From positions 33,111 to 97,110 of the forward strand of contig NZ_JAEDAH010000013.1 in NCBI RefSeq assembly GCF_020320395.1: a stretch of DNA of 64,000 nt, in the 5' to 3' direction. This DNA comes from Thalassolituus marinus (GTDB lineage Bacteria > Pseudomonadota > Gammaproteobacteria > Pseudomonadales > Oceanobacteraceae). A model generated the notes under the pieces. The model did not search any database, was not told the DNA's origin, and saw only the letters and a list, made by a program, of their open reading frames with translations. Positions 1 through 8,673 of the stretch are shown one piece after another (position 1 is the first letter of the stretch; every line of letters starts with the position of its first letter). Made by a program: the position numbers and the translations under genes.

Positions 1-172
1 CTGCGCAGCCAGACAACGTCAATACTGAGAGCCACAGGCAAACCCCTGCCCTGGCGGAGAGTTGCTTTCCTAGCACATCAATTCCTGGCTGATATTCAGC
101 TCAAACTAAGAACTCAGTTTAGGGGCATTGTCCTGCCATCGCAACGCCGGTCGTCCAAAAGCCATACCTTGT

Positions 173-442
173 TCAGAGATGGAGCCACTGCTTAAGCGCC
201 ATTTCTACGACATCCGCCCGAGACAGACCCAGCTCGTCGCAGATTTTATCCATTGCATTAATCATGTCCCCGTCCAGCTTGATTTCCAGACGCTGCAATC
301 CACGGTCCTTGTCGCGCTGACGCTGCATACGTTTATTGATTCTGCACTGGTGCGAGCGATCATACGGATTGCTGCGCGGCCTGCCCGGGCGGGCGGGCGC
401 GAACATATCAATGGTTGTCCGATCTTCGGGCTGAATGGACAT
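173..442 (-). CDS. ybfE: YbfE-family ribbon-helix-helix protein (LexA-regulated protein family)
   Basis: This 89-residue basic protein matches the E. coli YbfE pattern. It has an N-terminal DRTTIDMF stretch, a GRPRSNP segment, a basic RINKRMQRQRDKDRG stretch, and a C-terminal CopG-like ribbon-helix-helix (LQRLEIKLDGD then a helix ending in ADVVEMALKQ). YbfE is known in E. coli as a LexA-regulated protein of unknown role; DNA binding is inferred from the fold. The start at 442 is chosen because a GGGGGA ribosome site lies just upstream and the YbfE-like sequence begins there. An upstream in-frame start at 499 would add a hydrophobic stretch absent from the family. It diverges from the Lon-like protease gene. 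No complete LexA box was found upstream. Confidence 0.8.
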   Translation of the reverse strand: MSIQPEDRTTIDMFAPARPGRPRSNPYDRSHQCRINKRMQRQRDKDRGLQRLEIKLDGDMINAMDKICDELGLSRADVVEMALKQWLHL

Positions 443-549
443 GAATCCCCCAATAAACAATAGCGGCGCAATTATCACCCCGACTTCCCCGCTTGCCAAC
501 TCCGTCGACTGGCAATACTGTTACCTTTTTGCGTCATCAAGTAGTTGAA

Positions 550-2937
550 ATGGATAATCACAGCACATCAGTACCCGCTTCCCAGCTGACACCCGCCTTC
601 AATACCCGGATATTTAACTTTGCCGACACCCGGGAACTGGAACCTTTTCAGGGCGTTCTCGGTCAGGATCGCGCCGTCAATGCCATTCAGTTTGGCGTCG
701 CCATGCAGAAGCCCGGCTACAACATTTTTGTCATGGGCGAGACCGGTACTGGCCGTTCGTCCTACGTTCGCGACTACCTGCGCAGTGAAGCCAAGCGCCA
801 GCAGACACCGAACATCTGGTGCTACGTCAACAATTTCACAAACCCTCGAGAGCCGGCAGCGCTAGTACTGGCGCCGGACGAGGCAGATGAATTCTCGCGC
901 CTGATCAGTGATCTGATCGACCAGCTGCTGGCTACCTTCCCCGCCGCTCTGGAACACCCGACCTACCAGCAGAAAAAATCGGCCATTGATTACGTTTTCA
1001 ATCGTCGCTACGACAAAGCAATTGAGCTGGTTGAGCGTGAAGCGCATAAACGTGGCGTCGCCGTATACCGCGACTCATCCGCTATCAGCTTTACACCAAT
1101 GCGGGAAGGTAAAGCGCTGGATGAGACCGAATTCGCGCAGCTTTCGGAAGAAGAGCGCGATGAATTCCACAACGACATCGCCGAGCTGGAGCAGATGCTG
1201 AGTGATCAGCTGGCCGAACTGCCACAGTGGAAGCGCGAAAGCAGCAACTCTCTGCGACAGCTGAACCAGGAAACCATCAAAGAGGCCATTACGCCACTTA
1301 TCCAGCCTATACGTGAACGCTTCAACCACCACGACAGTGTTATCAGTCATCTCGACGCCATGGAAGAACACCTGCCCCGTCTGGTGCTGGAGGAGCTGGT
1401 TGAAGAGCGACTGCTCGAATTACGCGAAGAATACGCCAAGCGCAGCAGCCTTGAAGAATCACTGCTGCCGAATATTGCTACCAACCATGTTGCCGACAGC
1501 GGCGCTCCGGTCGTTTACGAACCCCATCCGAGCTACGCCAATCTGTTTGGCCGCATAGAGTACGCTAACGAGCAGGGAGCCCTGGTAACTAACTACCGTC
1601 GCGTCACTCCGGGTGCACTGCACAAATCCAATGGTGGCTATCTGATCCTGGATGCTGAAAAAGTACTTTCAGAGCCCATGGTTTGGGATGCCCTGAAACG
1701 TGCCATTCAGTCTCGCCAACTGAAAATGGAATCTCCCTATTCCGAACTCGGCCTGATCAATACCACGACGCTGTTGCCGGCAGTGATTCCACTCGATTTC
1801 AAACTGGTGCTGATTGGCTCGCGCAATATTTATTATCTTCTGCAGGAATACGACGAGGACTTCAAACGCCTGTTCCGCGCAGTCGTCGACTTTGACAGTG
1901 ATCTGCCCTTGAATGACGACACCCTCTACTCATACGCCCGCTTGCTGAAAAGCCGCATCGATGAGCAGCAGTATGCCGATCTGGATAAAAGCGCGATTGA
2001 ACGTATGGTGCGCTACAGTGCTCGCCTGGCTGAACAACAGAATGTTTTGAGCGCCTGCATTGGCGATCAGTTTGATTTGTTGGCTGAGGCAGATTTTATA
2101 CGCCGCATGGCAGGAGATGAGCTCATAAGCGCCAGTCATATCGATCGTGCGCTGCAGGCGAAAACCGAACGCACGGGCCGGGTCTACGATAAGTTATTCG
2201 AGCAAATGATGGACGGAACGGTATTACTGGAAAGCAGCGGAGAAGCCATCGGTAAAATGAATGGCTTAACCGTAATGTCTCTGGGCGACACCAGTTTTGG
2301 TTCACCGGCGCGCATTACAGCGACCGTTTATCCTGGCCACAAGGGCGTGGTTGATATTGAGCGCGAAGTGTCCCTGGGCCAGGCCATTCACTCGAAAGGT
2401 GTGATGATTCTGTCTGGCTTTCTGGGTAACCGCTACGCGCAGAAGTTTCCGCTGGCAATTTCAGCACACATTGCCATGGAACAATCCTATGGTTACATCG
2501 ATGGCGACAGCGCGTCATTAGCAGAACTCTGCTGCCTGATCTCAGCCCTGATTCACAGCCCGATAGATCAGAGCTTCGCCATGACAGGTTCTGTGAATCA
2601 ATACGGTGAAGTACAGGCCATTGGTGGCGTAAATGAGAAGATCGAAGGCTTTTTCCGCCTGTGTGAAGCGCGCGGATTAACCGGCAAACAAGGCGTCATT
2701 ATTCCTGAGTCGAACCGCCGCAACCTGATTCTCAAACCGGAGGTAATCACTGCCGTTGAGAAAGGTTTATTCAGCATCCACTGCGTGACTCATGTCGATC
2801 AGGCGATCGAATTACTGATGCATCGGGAGGCCGGTAAGGCTGACGAAAAAGGAGACTTCCCTGCAGGAACAGTCAATGGCGATATCATTGCCCGACTGGA
2901 GGCGATTTCTCGCATGGGTGAAAAAGAAAAGGACTGA
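550..2937 (+). CDS. Lon-like ATP-dependent protease (AAA + S16 peptidase)
   Basis: A 795-residue member of the LonB/YcbZ-type protease family. Near residue 65 there is a Walker A motif (GETGTGRSS). The C-terminal third is a Lon proteolytic domain with the Ser-Lys dyad: the serine in GDSASLAEL (about residue 654) and the lysine in GGVNEKIEGFF (about 697). The middle part is charged and probably helical. There is no Lon N-terminal substrate domain, so it is not the housekeeping Lon. The family degrades cytoplasmic proteins; its substrates are largely unknown. I prefer the ATG at 550 to the in-frame start at 493 because homologues begin near this point, but neither has a strong ribosome site. 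Its last codons form one arm of a terminator shared with the convergent kinase gene. Confidence 0.88.
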   Translation: MDNHSTSVPASQLTPAFNTRIFNFADTRELEPFQGVLGQDRAVNAIQFGVAMQKPGYNIFVMGETGTGRSSYVRDYLRSEAKRQQTPNIWCYVNNFTNPREPAALVLAPDEADEFSRLISDLIDQLLATFPAALEHPTYQQKKSAIDYVFNRRYDKAIELVEREAHKRGVAVYRDSSAISFTPMREGKALDETEFAQLSEEERDEFHNDIAELEQMLSDQLAELPQWKRESSNSLRQLNQETIKEAITPLIQPIRERFNHHDSVISHLDAMEEHLPRLVLEELVEERLLELREEYAKRSSLEESLLPNIATNHVADSGAPVVYEPHPSYANLFGRIEYANEQGALVTNYRRVTPGALHKSNGGYLILDAEKVLSEPMVWDALKRAIQSRQLKMESPYSELGLINTTTLLPAVIPLDFKLVLIGSRNIYYLLQEYDEDFKRLFRAVVDFDSDLPLNDDTLYSYARLLKSRIDEQQYADLDKSAIERMVRYSARLAEQQNVLSACIGDQFDLLAEADFIRRMAGDELISASHIDRALQAKTERTGRVYDKLFEQMMDGTVLLESSGEAIGKMNGLTVMSLGDTSFGSPARITATVYPGHKGVVDIEREVSLGQAIHSKGVMILSGFLGNRYAQKFPLAISAHIAMEQSYGYIDGDSASLAELCCLISALIHSPIDQSFAMTGSVNQYGEVQAIGGVNEKIEGFFRLCEARGLTGKQGVIIPESNRRNLILKPEVITAVEKGLFSIHCVTHVDQAIELLMHREAGKADEKGDFPAGTVNGDIIARLEAISRMGEKEKD

Positions 2938-2953
2938 TAGTTCAGTCCTTTTT
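2927..2953. terminator. Bidirectional terminator over two stop codons
   Basis: An 11-bp perfect stem (AAAAGGACTGA at 2927-2937 pairing with 2942-2952) with a 4-nt loop and A/T tracts on both sides. It contains the stop codons of both convergent genes: TGA of the protease at 2935-2937 and the minus-strand stop of the kinase at 2942-2944. It should end transcription in either direction. Confidence 0.85.
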
Positions 2954-4558
2954 ATCGTACGCCGCGATCAGTGCAACCAATTTGTGGCGGTCGATGGGTT
3001 TCGTAACAACGTCATTCATCCCCGCCATCAGACACTGCTCCCGATCGTCTTCAGTGACGGCACCGGTTAACGCCAGAATAAAGCCGTCATACCCTGCGCC
3101 GCGCAACGCTCGTGCGGTCGCCGGGCCATCGAGCCGAGGCATATGGTAGTCCAGCAAAATGGCATCTGCTGCCATAAAACCATCACTATCGAGCAACGCC
3201 TGACCATCAAAGAAGCACTCGATAGAAGCGCCATGATTCTGCAGAGTCCGACACAAAACTTTCTGACTGGTCTGATCATCCTCTGCCAACAGAATATGAA
3301 CACCCGCCAGCACAGTAACATTGTCCATTGTCTGCGCTTCAGGGATTTCACTACAGGCTTCATCCTCTTTCAGAGGAACCATCAGCCAGAAGCGACTACC
3401 CCGCCCCTGCTGACTGTCGGCGCCGACCTTGCCACCCATCAGCTCTGCGAGGCTGCGGGAAAGACTCAGGCCCAGCCCGGTGCCACCGTAACGCGCTGAC
3501 GTTTCCGCACTTTCCTGCTCATAGGCTTCAAAAATACTGGCAAGTCGTCCTGGCCGAATACCAATACCGGAATCTTCAACTTCAGCGAACAACGACCAGC
3601 TTCCGCTGTCCTGCTGGCGACACTGTACTCTGAAGACTATGCGGCCCCCATCGGGCGTGAACTTCTGCGCATTACTCAGATAATTAATCAGAATCTGCTG
3701 AATACGCTGACCATCGCCGCGCATCCAAAGGTCAGGGACTTCGGCGGCGTCGACATCAAACTGAATATGGCGCGCTTTGAGTGGTGCCATAAATACGGCC
3801 GCAACACGCTCAATCAGATTCGAAATACGGAACGACTCACTGTAAAGCTCAAGCTTACCAGCCTCAATCTTCGACACATCGAGCACATCATTGACCACTC
3901 CCATCAACGCATCCGAAGCGTGACGAAGATCCTGAATCAGTGCTTTCTGCTCATCTGAAAGGCTGGTGTCAGACAGCAAGGCCACCAAACCAACCACGCC
4001 ATTAAGCGGAGTACGGATCTCATGGCTCATGTGCGCCAGAAACTGGGTTTTAGCCATTGATGCCTGCTGTGATACCTGTGCCTTAAGCGCCATGGCTTCT
4101 GCGCGAAGAATATCGAAATAGCCCCGAACGGCTGTGGTCACGGCAATAATCATACGTGACTGACTGGCATCCGCCTTCATCAGGTAGTCGTTTATATCGT
4201 AGTCCTGCACGACCTGACGCTCAGGGGCATAACCCGGCTGACCAGTACGCAGCAATATACGTAAACGGAAGTTATTGAGGTCGGTACGAATATACTCAAC
4301 CAGACGCAGACCAGCGTCATCGGATTCCATTACCACATCCAGCAGCAATACGGCGATATCGTCCCGCTGCTGTAAAATGGTACGCGCCTCGGCGGCGCTC
4401 AATGCTTCGAGGATTTCTACCGGGCGTCCCTGATACTGATAACGGCCCAATATCAGCCGGGTCACTTCAAGGACAGCAGGATCATCATCGACAACCAGCA
4501 GCACGATGCGCTCTGGCAGGATGTCGTCGAATGTCATTGATGCAGAGAGCCCGTTCAC
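2942..4558 (-). CDS. Soluble hybrid sensor histidine kinase with N- and C-terminal receiver domains
   Basis: A 538-residue protein with domain order REC - HisKA - HATPase_c - REC and no membrane segment, so it is cytoplasmic. The first receiver (about 17-135) has DDD and a phosphoacceptor Asp near 74. It is followed by a RTGQPGYAPERQVV...YDINDY stretch like that in receivers of DUF3369 proteins. The phosphoacceptor histidine is in MSHEIRTPLNG (H179). The ATPase has the N box near LINYLSNAQKF and glycine boxes DSGIGI and GGTGLGLSLS. The last receiver has Asp in LLDYHMPRLDG (about 470) and Lys in VTKP (about 520). It starts with GTG, preceded by GGAG. No partner regulator lies nearby, and its signal is unknown. 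Confidence 0.88.
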   Translation of the reverse strand: MNGLSASMTFDDILPERIVLLVVDDDPAVLEVTRLILGRYQYQGRPVEILEALSAAEARTILQQRDDIAVLLLDVVMESDDAGLRLVEYIRTDLNNFRLRILLRTGQPGYAPERQVVQDYDINDYLMKADASQSRMIIAVTTAVRGYFDILRAEAMALKAQVSQQASMAKTQFLAHMSHEIRTPLNGVVGLVALLSDTSLSDEQKALIQDLRHASDALMGVVNDVLDVSKIEAGKLELYSESFRISNLIERVAAVFMAPLKARHIQFDVDAAEVPDLWMRGDGQRIQQILINYLSNAQKFTPDGGRIVFRVQCRQQDSGSWSLFAEVEDSGIGIRPGRLASIFEAYEQESAETSARYGGTGLGLSLSRSLAELMGGKVGADSQQGRGSRFWLMVPLKEDEACSEIPEAQTMDNVTVLAGVHILLAEDDQTSQKVLCRTLQNHGASIECFFDGQALLDSDGFMAADAILLDYHMPRLDGPATARALRGAGYDGFILALTGAVTEDDREQCLMAGMNDVVTKPIDRHKLVALIAAYDKKD

Positions 4559-4709
4559 CCGGAGAACTCCGGATTATGAGGCATTGTATTCTGCGTTTTC
4601 ATTTCAATGTCTGCCATGAATTCCCTTGAACGGCAGTTTACCCTTAGTTGAACCCACACGAATAGCCCGGGATTCATCTTTAAGCGTAGAACTCAGGCAG
4701 CGTTTGTGC

Positions 4710-4752
4710 AGGTTGGCCAGCGGTCGTCACACAGGACAATTAAGGCCAACCT
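4710..4752. repeat. Spaced 9-bp inverted repeat downstream of the chalcone-isomerase-like gene
   Basis: AGGTTGGCC at 4710-4718 pairs perfectly with GGCCAACCT at 4744-4752 across a 25-nt loop. It lies just past the stop of the minus-strand gene at 4771. There is no clear T-tract, so it may be a weak terminator or an operator. The rest of 4559-4770 shows nothing further. Confidence 0.45.
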
Positions 4753-4770
4753 GATTACTGTAAGTAACGA

Positions 4771-5331
4771 TCAGTTGCTTACCAGTGCCTTCTTAAGTGA
4801 TTTCTGAATAGGATCTTCAGATAACCAGATGCCGAACAGCGCCTTTTTGAACTCCAGCCCCTTAACATTGGAGGCTGCCTTACCGTCACGGTAAACCGTC
4901 ACACCCTGACCTGGCTCATATACCAGATCAAAGATATCACCCTTCTCAATTTCTTCCTGAAAGGCCTTAATCAGTTCTTCCACTTCCGTCTCAATAGGTG
5001 CCAGATTGCCGCCGGTAGAGCGTACAAAACCATCACGGGTGGAGTCCGCCATACGCTTGCTGGTAATCATATCGGAGGTAATAAACAGGCGAATTGCCAT
5101 TGGCTCATCGGAGTCAATAATCTCGCTGGCCTCTGTCATCTGATTTGGCAGATACAGCGCTGCAACGTAAACATCGAGGAAAAACTTTGACCGAACACCA
5201 GCACCGTTCAGCACCAGCTTATGCCCCTCGACAGAAAACTTGTCACCGACATCAATATCGCCGACTTCAATAGCCTGCACAGCGGAAGAGAGACCCAGCA
5301 TCAGAGCCAGACCGAACAGAATACGGATCAT
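4771..5331 (-). CDS. Periplasmic chalcone isomerase-like protein
   Basis: This 186-residue protein has a clear signal peptide (MIRILFGLALMLGLSSAVQA, cleaved after about residue 20). The mature part has the bacterial chalcone-isomerase-like fold pattern: LVLNGAGVRSKFFLDVYVAALYLP near residues 40-64, then an ITSDMITSKRMADSTRDGF region and a C-terminal FKKALFGIWLSEDPIQKSLK. Members of this family in proteobacteria are exported and have no established enzyme activity; they are usually annotated from the fold alone. The GALFGIWLG-like C-terminus is typical. It is a single gene separated by about 50 bp from dgkA. Confidence 0.85.
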   Translation of the reverse strand: MIRILFGLALMLGLSSAVQAIEVGDIDVGDKFSVEGHKLVLNGAGVRSKFFLDVYVAALYLPNQMTEASEIIDSDEPMAIRLFITSDMITSKRMADSTRDGFVRSTGGNLAPIETEVEELIKAFQEEIEKGDIFDLVYEPGQGVTVYRDGKAASNVKGLEFKKALFGIWLSEDPIQKSLKKALVSN

Positions 5332-5384
5332 GTGAGAAGTCCTTTGTGATTGTTGTTATTTGATTCTGATAGGTCTGTCCGTGT

Positions 5385-5744
5385 TCAGTTCAACCAATAC
5401 GGCAGAAATATCAGTGCACCGATAATAACAGAAGCCAAGGCCGATACCAGCACCGCGCCAGCTGCCACATCCTTAGCTTGCCCGACCAGTGGATGGTCCT
5501 CAGGATGTGTTGCGTCAGCCAGGCGTTCGAGCGCCGTATTAAAGGCCTCACAAGCAATGACGAAGCCACAGGCCAATACCAGAATTATCCATTCAGACCG
5601 GGAAATATGGGTCACTACGCCAGCAACGATCACAGCACCAACAGCCAGCACATGAATGCGGGCGTGGGACTCGGAGCCGATCATATGCAACAAGCCATTA
5701 CCCGCACAGGTAAAAGCCCGGGCTCGCTCGCTAATCCAGCTCAT
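5385..5744 (-). CDS. dgkA: Diacylglycerol kinase
   Basis: A small integral membrane lipid kinase of about 119 residues that phosphorylates diacylglycerol (or undecaprenol in some relatives), recycling lipid from membrane-derived glycan synthesis. It has three membrane helices and the signature EAFNTALERLADATHPEDHPL followed by AKDVAAGAVL, which carries the catalytic Glu and the Asp/Lys set. The start is uncertain. ATG at 5744 (MSWISERARAF) or at 5756 (MVAVMSW) are both possible; a longer reading to 5786 would translate through a terminator hairpin and is rejected. The first ATG follows the T-tract of the upstream gene's terminator directly, so a separate promoter or readthrough must supply its message. 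Confidence 0.85.
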   Translation of the reverse strand: MSWISERARAFTCAGNGLLHMIGSESHARIHVLAVGAVIVAGVVTHISRSEWIILVLACGFVIACEAFNTALERLADATHPEDHPLVGQAKDVAAGAVLVSALASVIIGALIFLPYWLN

Positions 5745-5756
5745 AACCGCAACCAT

Positions 5757-5781
5757 AAAAATGCCGGCTGAAAGCCGGCAT
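5757..5781 (-). terminator. Rho-independent terminator of the DMP19-family gene
   Basis: On the minus strand ATGCCGGCT-TTC-AGCCGGCAT is followed by TTTTT. The stem is GC-rich with a 3-nt loop. It lies directly between the stop of the gene at 5790-6254 and the dgkA start. Confidence 0.85.
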
Positions 5782-5789
5782 CTCATATA

Positions 5790-6254
5790 TCAACGAAAGT
5801 CTTTCAGGTTGCGACTGACAAAGCGCAAAGTCATTTCAACCAGGTTTTCACCGGAATCGTAGAAGCGGTCATCCAGCTCTGCGATCTCATCGGCGTATTC
5901 ACTTTCGACCTGGTCAAAGAACTCAATGCGTTCATCTTCATCAGCAGGAACACGACGATCATCGAAGAAGTCGATCAGTCGGTTCATCAGGCTATGGGTT
6001 TCTTTCGCTTTGATTCGTTCGAGAGCTTCCAGAGTATCTTCGGCCAGAGCGCCGACTTCATGATGAATAAACTGCACAAATCCGCCGTTTTCCATCTCTC
6101 TGAGCAGCCCATCAATACAGAAAACCGTTTTTTCTGCATCGTTCAGGGCCTCATATCCCTCATCCGATTCTTTCGCGTAAATGACATCAGTAATCTGAAG
6201 AAATGAATCAGTTTCATCAGCAACGTCCAGCGCCGCCTGAATCTCCATGTTCAT
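5790..6254 (-). CDS. DMP19-family protein (DUF4375)
   Basis: A 154-residue acidic cytoplasmic protein. The central part, GLLREMENGGFVQFIHHEVGALAEDTLEALERIKA cut here only by position (about residues 49-83), has the glycine and aromatic pattern of DMP19/DUF4375 proteins. The N-terminal third is helical and the C-terminal third has a run of acidic residues and ends RNLKDFR. DMP19 of Neisseria is a DNA-mimic protein that blocks a repressor. Whether this relative mimics DNA is unknown, although its acidity would fit. Two starts are possible (MNMEIQ or MEIQ). It ends at a strong terminator just before dgkA. Confidence 0.7.
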   Translation of the reverse strand: MNMEIQAALDVADETDSFLQITDVIYAKESDEGYEALNDAEKTVFCIDGLLREMENGGFVQFIHHEVGALAEDTLEALERIKAKETHSLMNRLIDFFDDRRVPADEDERIEFFDQVESEYADEIAELDDRFYDSGENLVEMTLRFVSRNLKDFR

Positions 6255-6305
6255 AGAACCTACTCATCGCTCTCTTGGGTGGCTTTAAGGAAAAGTCACA
6301 ATAGC

Positions 6306-7223
6306 CTACCCTTCAGCCTTTGACAAAGGTTTTAAAACTCCATCGGGGCCCTTCTGTTGCAACAGGTTGACAATCAGATCGGCTGCCAACTGTGGCTGCT
6401 CCATAGGAAAACAATGCCCACCTTCAACCTGCTGCCAGCGGATGTTTGAATTCCCCTTTTGCGCTTTTTTGGCCGCGCGGGAAATAAAACCATAACTTTC
6501 GGTCGCGACCAGTATGTCGACAGGAACCTGAATACTATGAACAGCGCGCCACAACCCACGAGGATAAGAACCGAAAATTGAAGCTTCCCACTCAGGATCG
6601 CAGGACAGAGTCAAACCCTCCTCCACGGGCTCGGTGCCGCCACTGATGAACTCATCCAGAGCCTCGCTGGTCCAGCGTCGGTAAAGCGACTTACGACACA
6701 GATCGTCACGCATCGTCTCGCGATCCGGCCAGTTACGACGACGTGCGCTTACTGCTTTTACCAGCGCAGAGCGCTTCCACAACCCGCTTTTGCGTGCCAC
6801 ACGTTGAAACAGCACGACTTCCGGAGAGAACAATACCGGATCGAGCAAAATAATCCGCTCGAACAGCTGCGGGTGTTTTGCCGCCATCAGCATCGTCAGA
6901 ACGCCACCCATTGAGTGGCCGATACCAATCACAGGCTTCCCGCCAGCACGGGCCTTAATACCCTCAGACACGCTCTCAGCAATGGCCTGCCAGTCCGGCA
7001 TATCGTGATTAGGTTGCTGCGAGCGGCCGTGACCCGGAACGTCTGTCAGATAGACATCACCAGCCGGGTTAAGAGACTGCAGCATGGGCCAGAGAGTTCG
7101 TGCGCAAAAGCCATTTCCGTGCAGTACATGAATTGCAGGGGCGGACGATTCTCCGTTGGCAGTCCAGCCGCCAAGACCATTGCGACTCCATGGTTGGAGT
7201 CCGTTGTTATTGTTGTCTGTCAT
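6306..7223 (-). CDS. Alpha/beta hydrolase
   Basis: A 305-residue alpha/beta-hydrolase-fold enzyme. HGNGF (about 36-40) is the oxyanion-hole loop, GHSMGG carries the nucleophile serine (about 104), and a C-terminal GGHCFPMEQP carries the histidine. A substantial cap region lies between. The substrate cannot be deduced. The ATG at 7223 is preferred over an upstream in-frame TTG at 7262. It diverges from a small ORF at 7396. Confidence 0.85.
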   Translation of the reverse strand: MTDNNNNGLQPWSRNGLGGWTANGESSAPAIHVLHGNGFCARTLWPMLQSLNPAGDVYLTDVPGHGRSQQPNHDMPDWQAIAESVSEGIKARAGGKPVIGIGHSMGGVLTMLMAAKHPQLFERIILLDPVLFSPEVVLFQRVARKSGLWKRSALVKAVSARRRNWPDRETMRDDLCRKSLYRRWTSEALDEFISGGTEPVEEGLTLSCDPEWEASIFGSYPRGLWRAVHSIQVPVDILVATESYGFISRAAKKAQKGNSNIRWQQVEGGHCFPMEQPQLAADLIVNLLQQKGPDGVLKPLSKAEG

Positions 7224-7395
7224 CTCTATTGCTCTGATCAGCTTTTTATAAATTGTTAACAAAGGTCGACTTTATAGGGAATAAAACGCGCCATAGAAAG
7301 CCCCGACAGGAAGTTTTGCCAAAAGTGGTCTTGAATGAGAAGCAGAAAAACCGGTTTAGCTTTACCTGACCAACGCCATGACAAGGAGAAAAACA

Positions 7396-7575
7396 ATGAC
7401 GTCAGCCAAGACCCTCAGCGCACTGGAAGCGAACCGCCGATACACTGACATGAAAGATGCCCAGGCCACGATGGCTCAGGCTCGCCGGGATCTGGATGCC
7501 CGGGTTATCGACGAGGAGGAGTACACACACATCTGCGATGTGTGTGTGAAAATCATCCGCTCCTGCGAGGACTGA
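7396..7575 (+). CDS. Small hypothetical protein
   Basis: A 59-residue protein of unknown function. The ATG at 7396 is preceded by a strong AAGGAG at 7381-7386, which rules out the earlier in-frame ATG at 7378. The sequence is mostly helical and charged (KDAQATMAQARRDLDARVIDEEEY) and ends with two cysteines in ICDVCVKIIRSCED. The arrangement resembles a short coiled coil or SHOCT-like segment. Its TGA stop abuts the convergent miaE stop with no base between them. I do not recognise a named family. Confidence 0.6.
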   Translation: MTSAKTLSALEANRRYTDMKDAQATMAQARRDLDARVIDEEEYTHICDVCVKIIRSCED

Positions 7576-8199
7576 TCAGGCGACCGCCGACTCAGGCACG
7601 CCACTGTGGAAACGGAAGTCTGAGTCTGGCGACTCAATCAGATCACGTTCCAGCTCCCGGAACTGCGCTACGCGCTCATCAATCGGCGCGTCGGCGTACT
7701 GCGCTGCCAGCGTCAGATAATCCTGATAATGGCGCCCCTCAGAGCGCAACAACGAGCGGTAGAATTTAGCCAGCTTCTCGTCCAGAAACGGCGCCAGTTT
7801 GGCAAAACGTTCACATGAACGGGCTTCGATAAAAGCGCCGACGATAAGCACGTCAATCAGCTCATCAACACCACCTTTGCGCACAGCGTCACGTAAACCT
7901 GCTGCATAGCGTGATGATGATACGTGCCGATACGCGACACCACGCTCTTTCATGATGTTTACGACCTGCTCGAAATGCAGCAATTCTTCACGCGCCAGCT
8001 GACTCATTTTCTTAAGCAGATCTTCACGATCAATGTGTTTGTAAAGCAGATTCATCGCTGTTGTCGCAGCCTTCTTTTCACAGTTGGCATGGTCGATCAG
8101 CATAATATCCTGATTCTGCAAAGCCACATCCACCCAGCTGTCTGGTGTGGGGCAGGCCAGAAATTCATTAATTTCGGCCAGTACCGCTTCTACACTCAT
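7576..8199 (-). CDS. miaE: tRNA-(ms2io6A)-hydroxylase MiaE
   Basis: A 207-residue non-haem di-iron monooxygenase that hydroxylates 2-methylthio-N6-isopentenyl-adenosine at position 37 of tRNA. The iron ligands sit in the expected ferritin-like pattern: DHANCEKKAA, REELLHFEQV, IEARSCERF and RSEGRHYQDY. The length is close to that of Salmonella-type MiaE enzymes in Pseudomonas. The start overlaps the stop of the upstream thioesterase gene by four bases (8196-8199), so the two are translationally coupled. Confidence 0.92.
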   Translation of the reverse strand: MSVEAVLAEINEFLACPTPDSWVDVALQNQDIMLIDHANCEKKAATTAMNLLYKHIDREDLLKKMSQLAREELLHFEQVVNIMKERGVAYRHVSSSRYAAGLRDAVRKGGVDELIDVLIVGAFIEARSCERFAKLAPFLDEKLAKFYRSLLRSEGRHYQDYLTLAAQYADAPIDERVAQFRELERDLIESPDSDFRFHSGVPESAVA

Positions 8200-8612
8200 T
8201 GCCCTTCCTCAATCATGTTCTGCAGCACGTCACGCAGCTGCCCTTCAATCACCACAGACTTCTGCGACTCGGCATCCATCAGGCAGAAAGTAACAATGGC
8301 GTCGGCGATCAGCTCAGTAGGCTCACCATTTTCAAGCAGGCGGACCTCCTGAATGGCCTGAGCGCTCTTATTACCAATTTTGCTCATGCGAGTGATAACC
8401 CGGATCACTTCGCCAGCATAAGCCGGACGGCGGTAACTGATATTGATATTGGCCACTACAAATGCCAGATCGGCTGACTCGAACAGATCAAAAAAGCGAT
8501 AGCGTTCAAAGTAGTCCCAGCGCCCCTCTTCCAGAAATTCCAGGTAGCGGCCGTTGTTTACGTGGTGGTAGATGTCGAGGTGATAACCACGAACTTTGAT
8601 ATCAACGGACAT
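8196..8612 (-). CDS. Hotdog-fold acyl-CoA thioesterase (4HBT/YbgC type)
   Basis: A 138-residue hotdog-fold protein. The catalytic-type Asp is in YHLDIYHHVNNGRYLEFLEEGR (residues about 12-33), followed by a long hotdog helix and the strand ANINISYRRPAYAGEV. This is the pattern of 4-hydroxybenzoyl-CoA thioesterase/YbgC relatives. The start at 8612 (MSVDIKV) is preferred because a GGAAGA-like site precedes it and homologues start here. It is first in a two-gene unit with miaE. Confidence 0.85.
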   Translation of the reverse strand: MSVDIKVRGYHLDIYHHVNNGRYLEFLEEGRWDYFERYRFFDLFESADLAFVVANINISYRRPAYAGEVIRVITRMSKIGNKSAQAIQEVRLLENGEPTELIADAIVTFCLMDAESQKSVVIEGQLRDVLQNMIEEGQ

Positions 8613-8673
8613 AGGAAGATCTCTGTACAAAAGGCGGGGATTCTAATCAATCCTGCGGCATCTGTTAACAGGA

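Noticed and set aside
1..172. Search for tRNA, mobile elements or CRISPR in the first 172 bases and elsewhere in gaps
   Set aside because: No cloverleaf-like sequence, transposase or direct-repeat/spacer array was found. TTCAA/TTCGA strings seen were inside coding regions.
128..463. 111-codon plus-strand ORF opposite the YbfE gene
   Set aside because: It is the mirror of a recognised family gene with a good ribosome site and shows no family of its own.
516..531. Possible LexA box before ybfE
   Set aside because: Only one half-site (TACTGT, 516-521) is present. The second half at the required spacing does not match, so LexA control is not supported by sequence.
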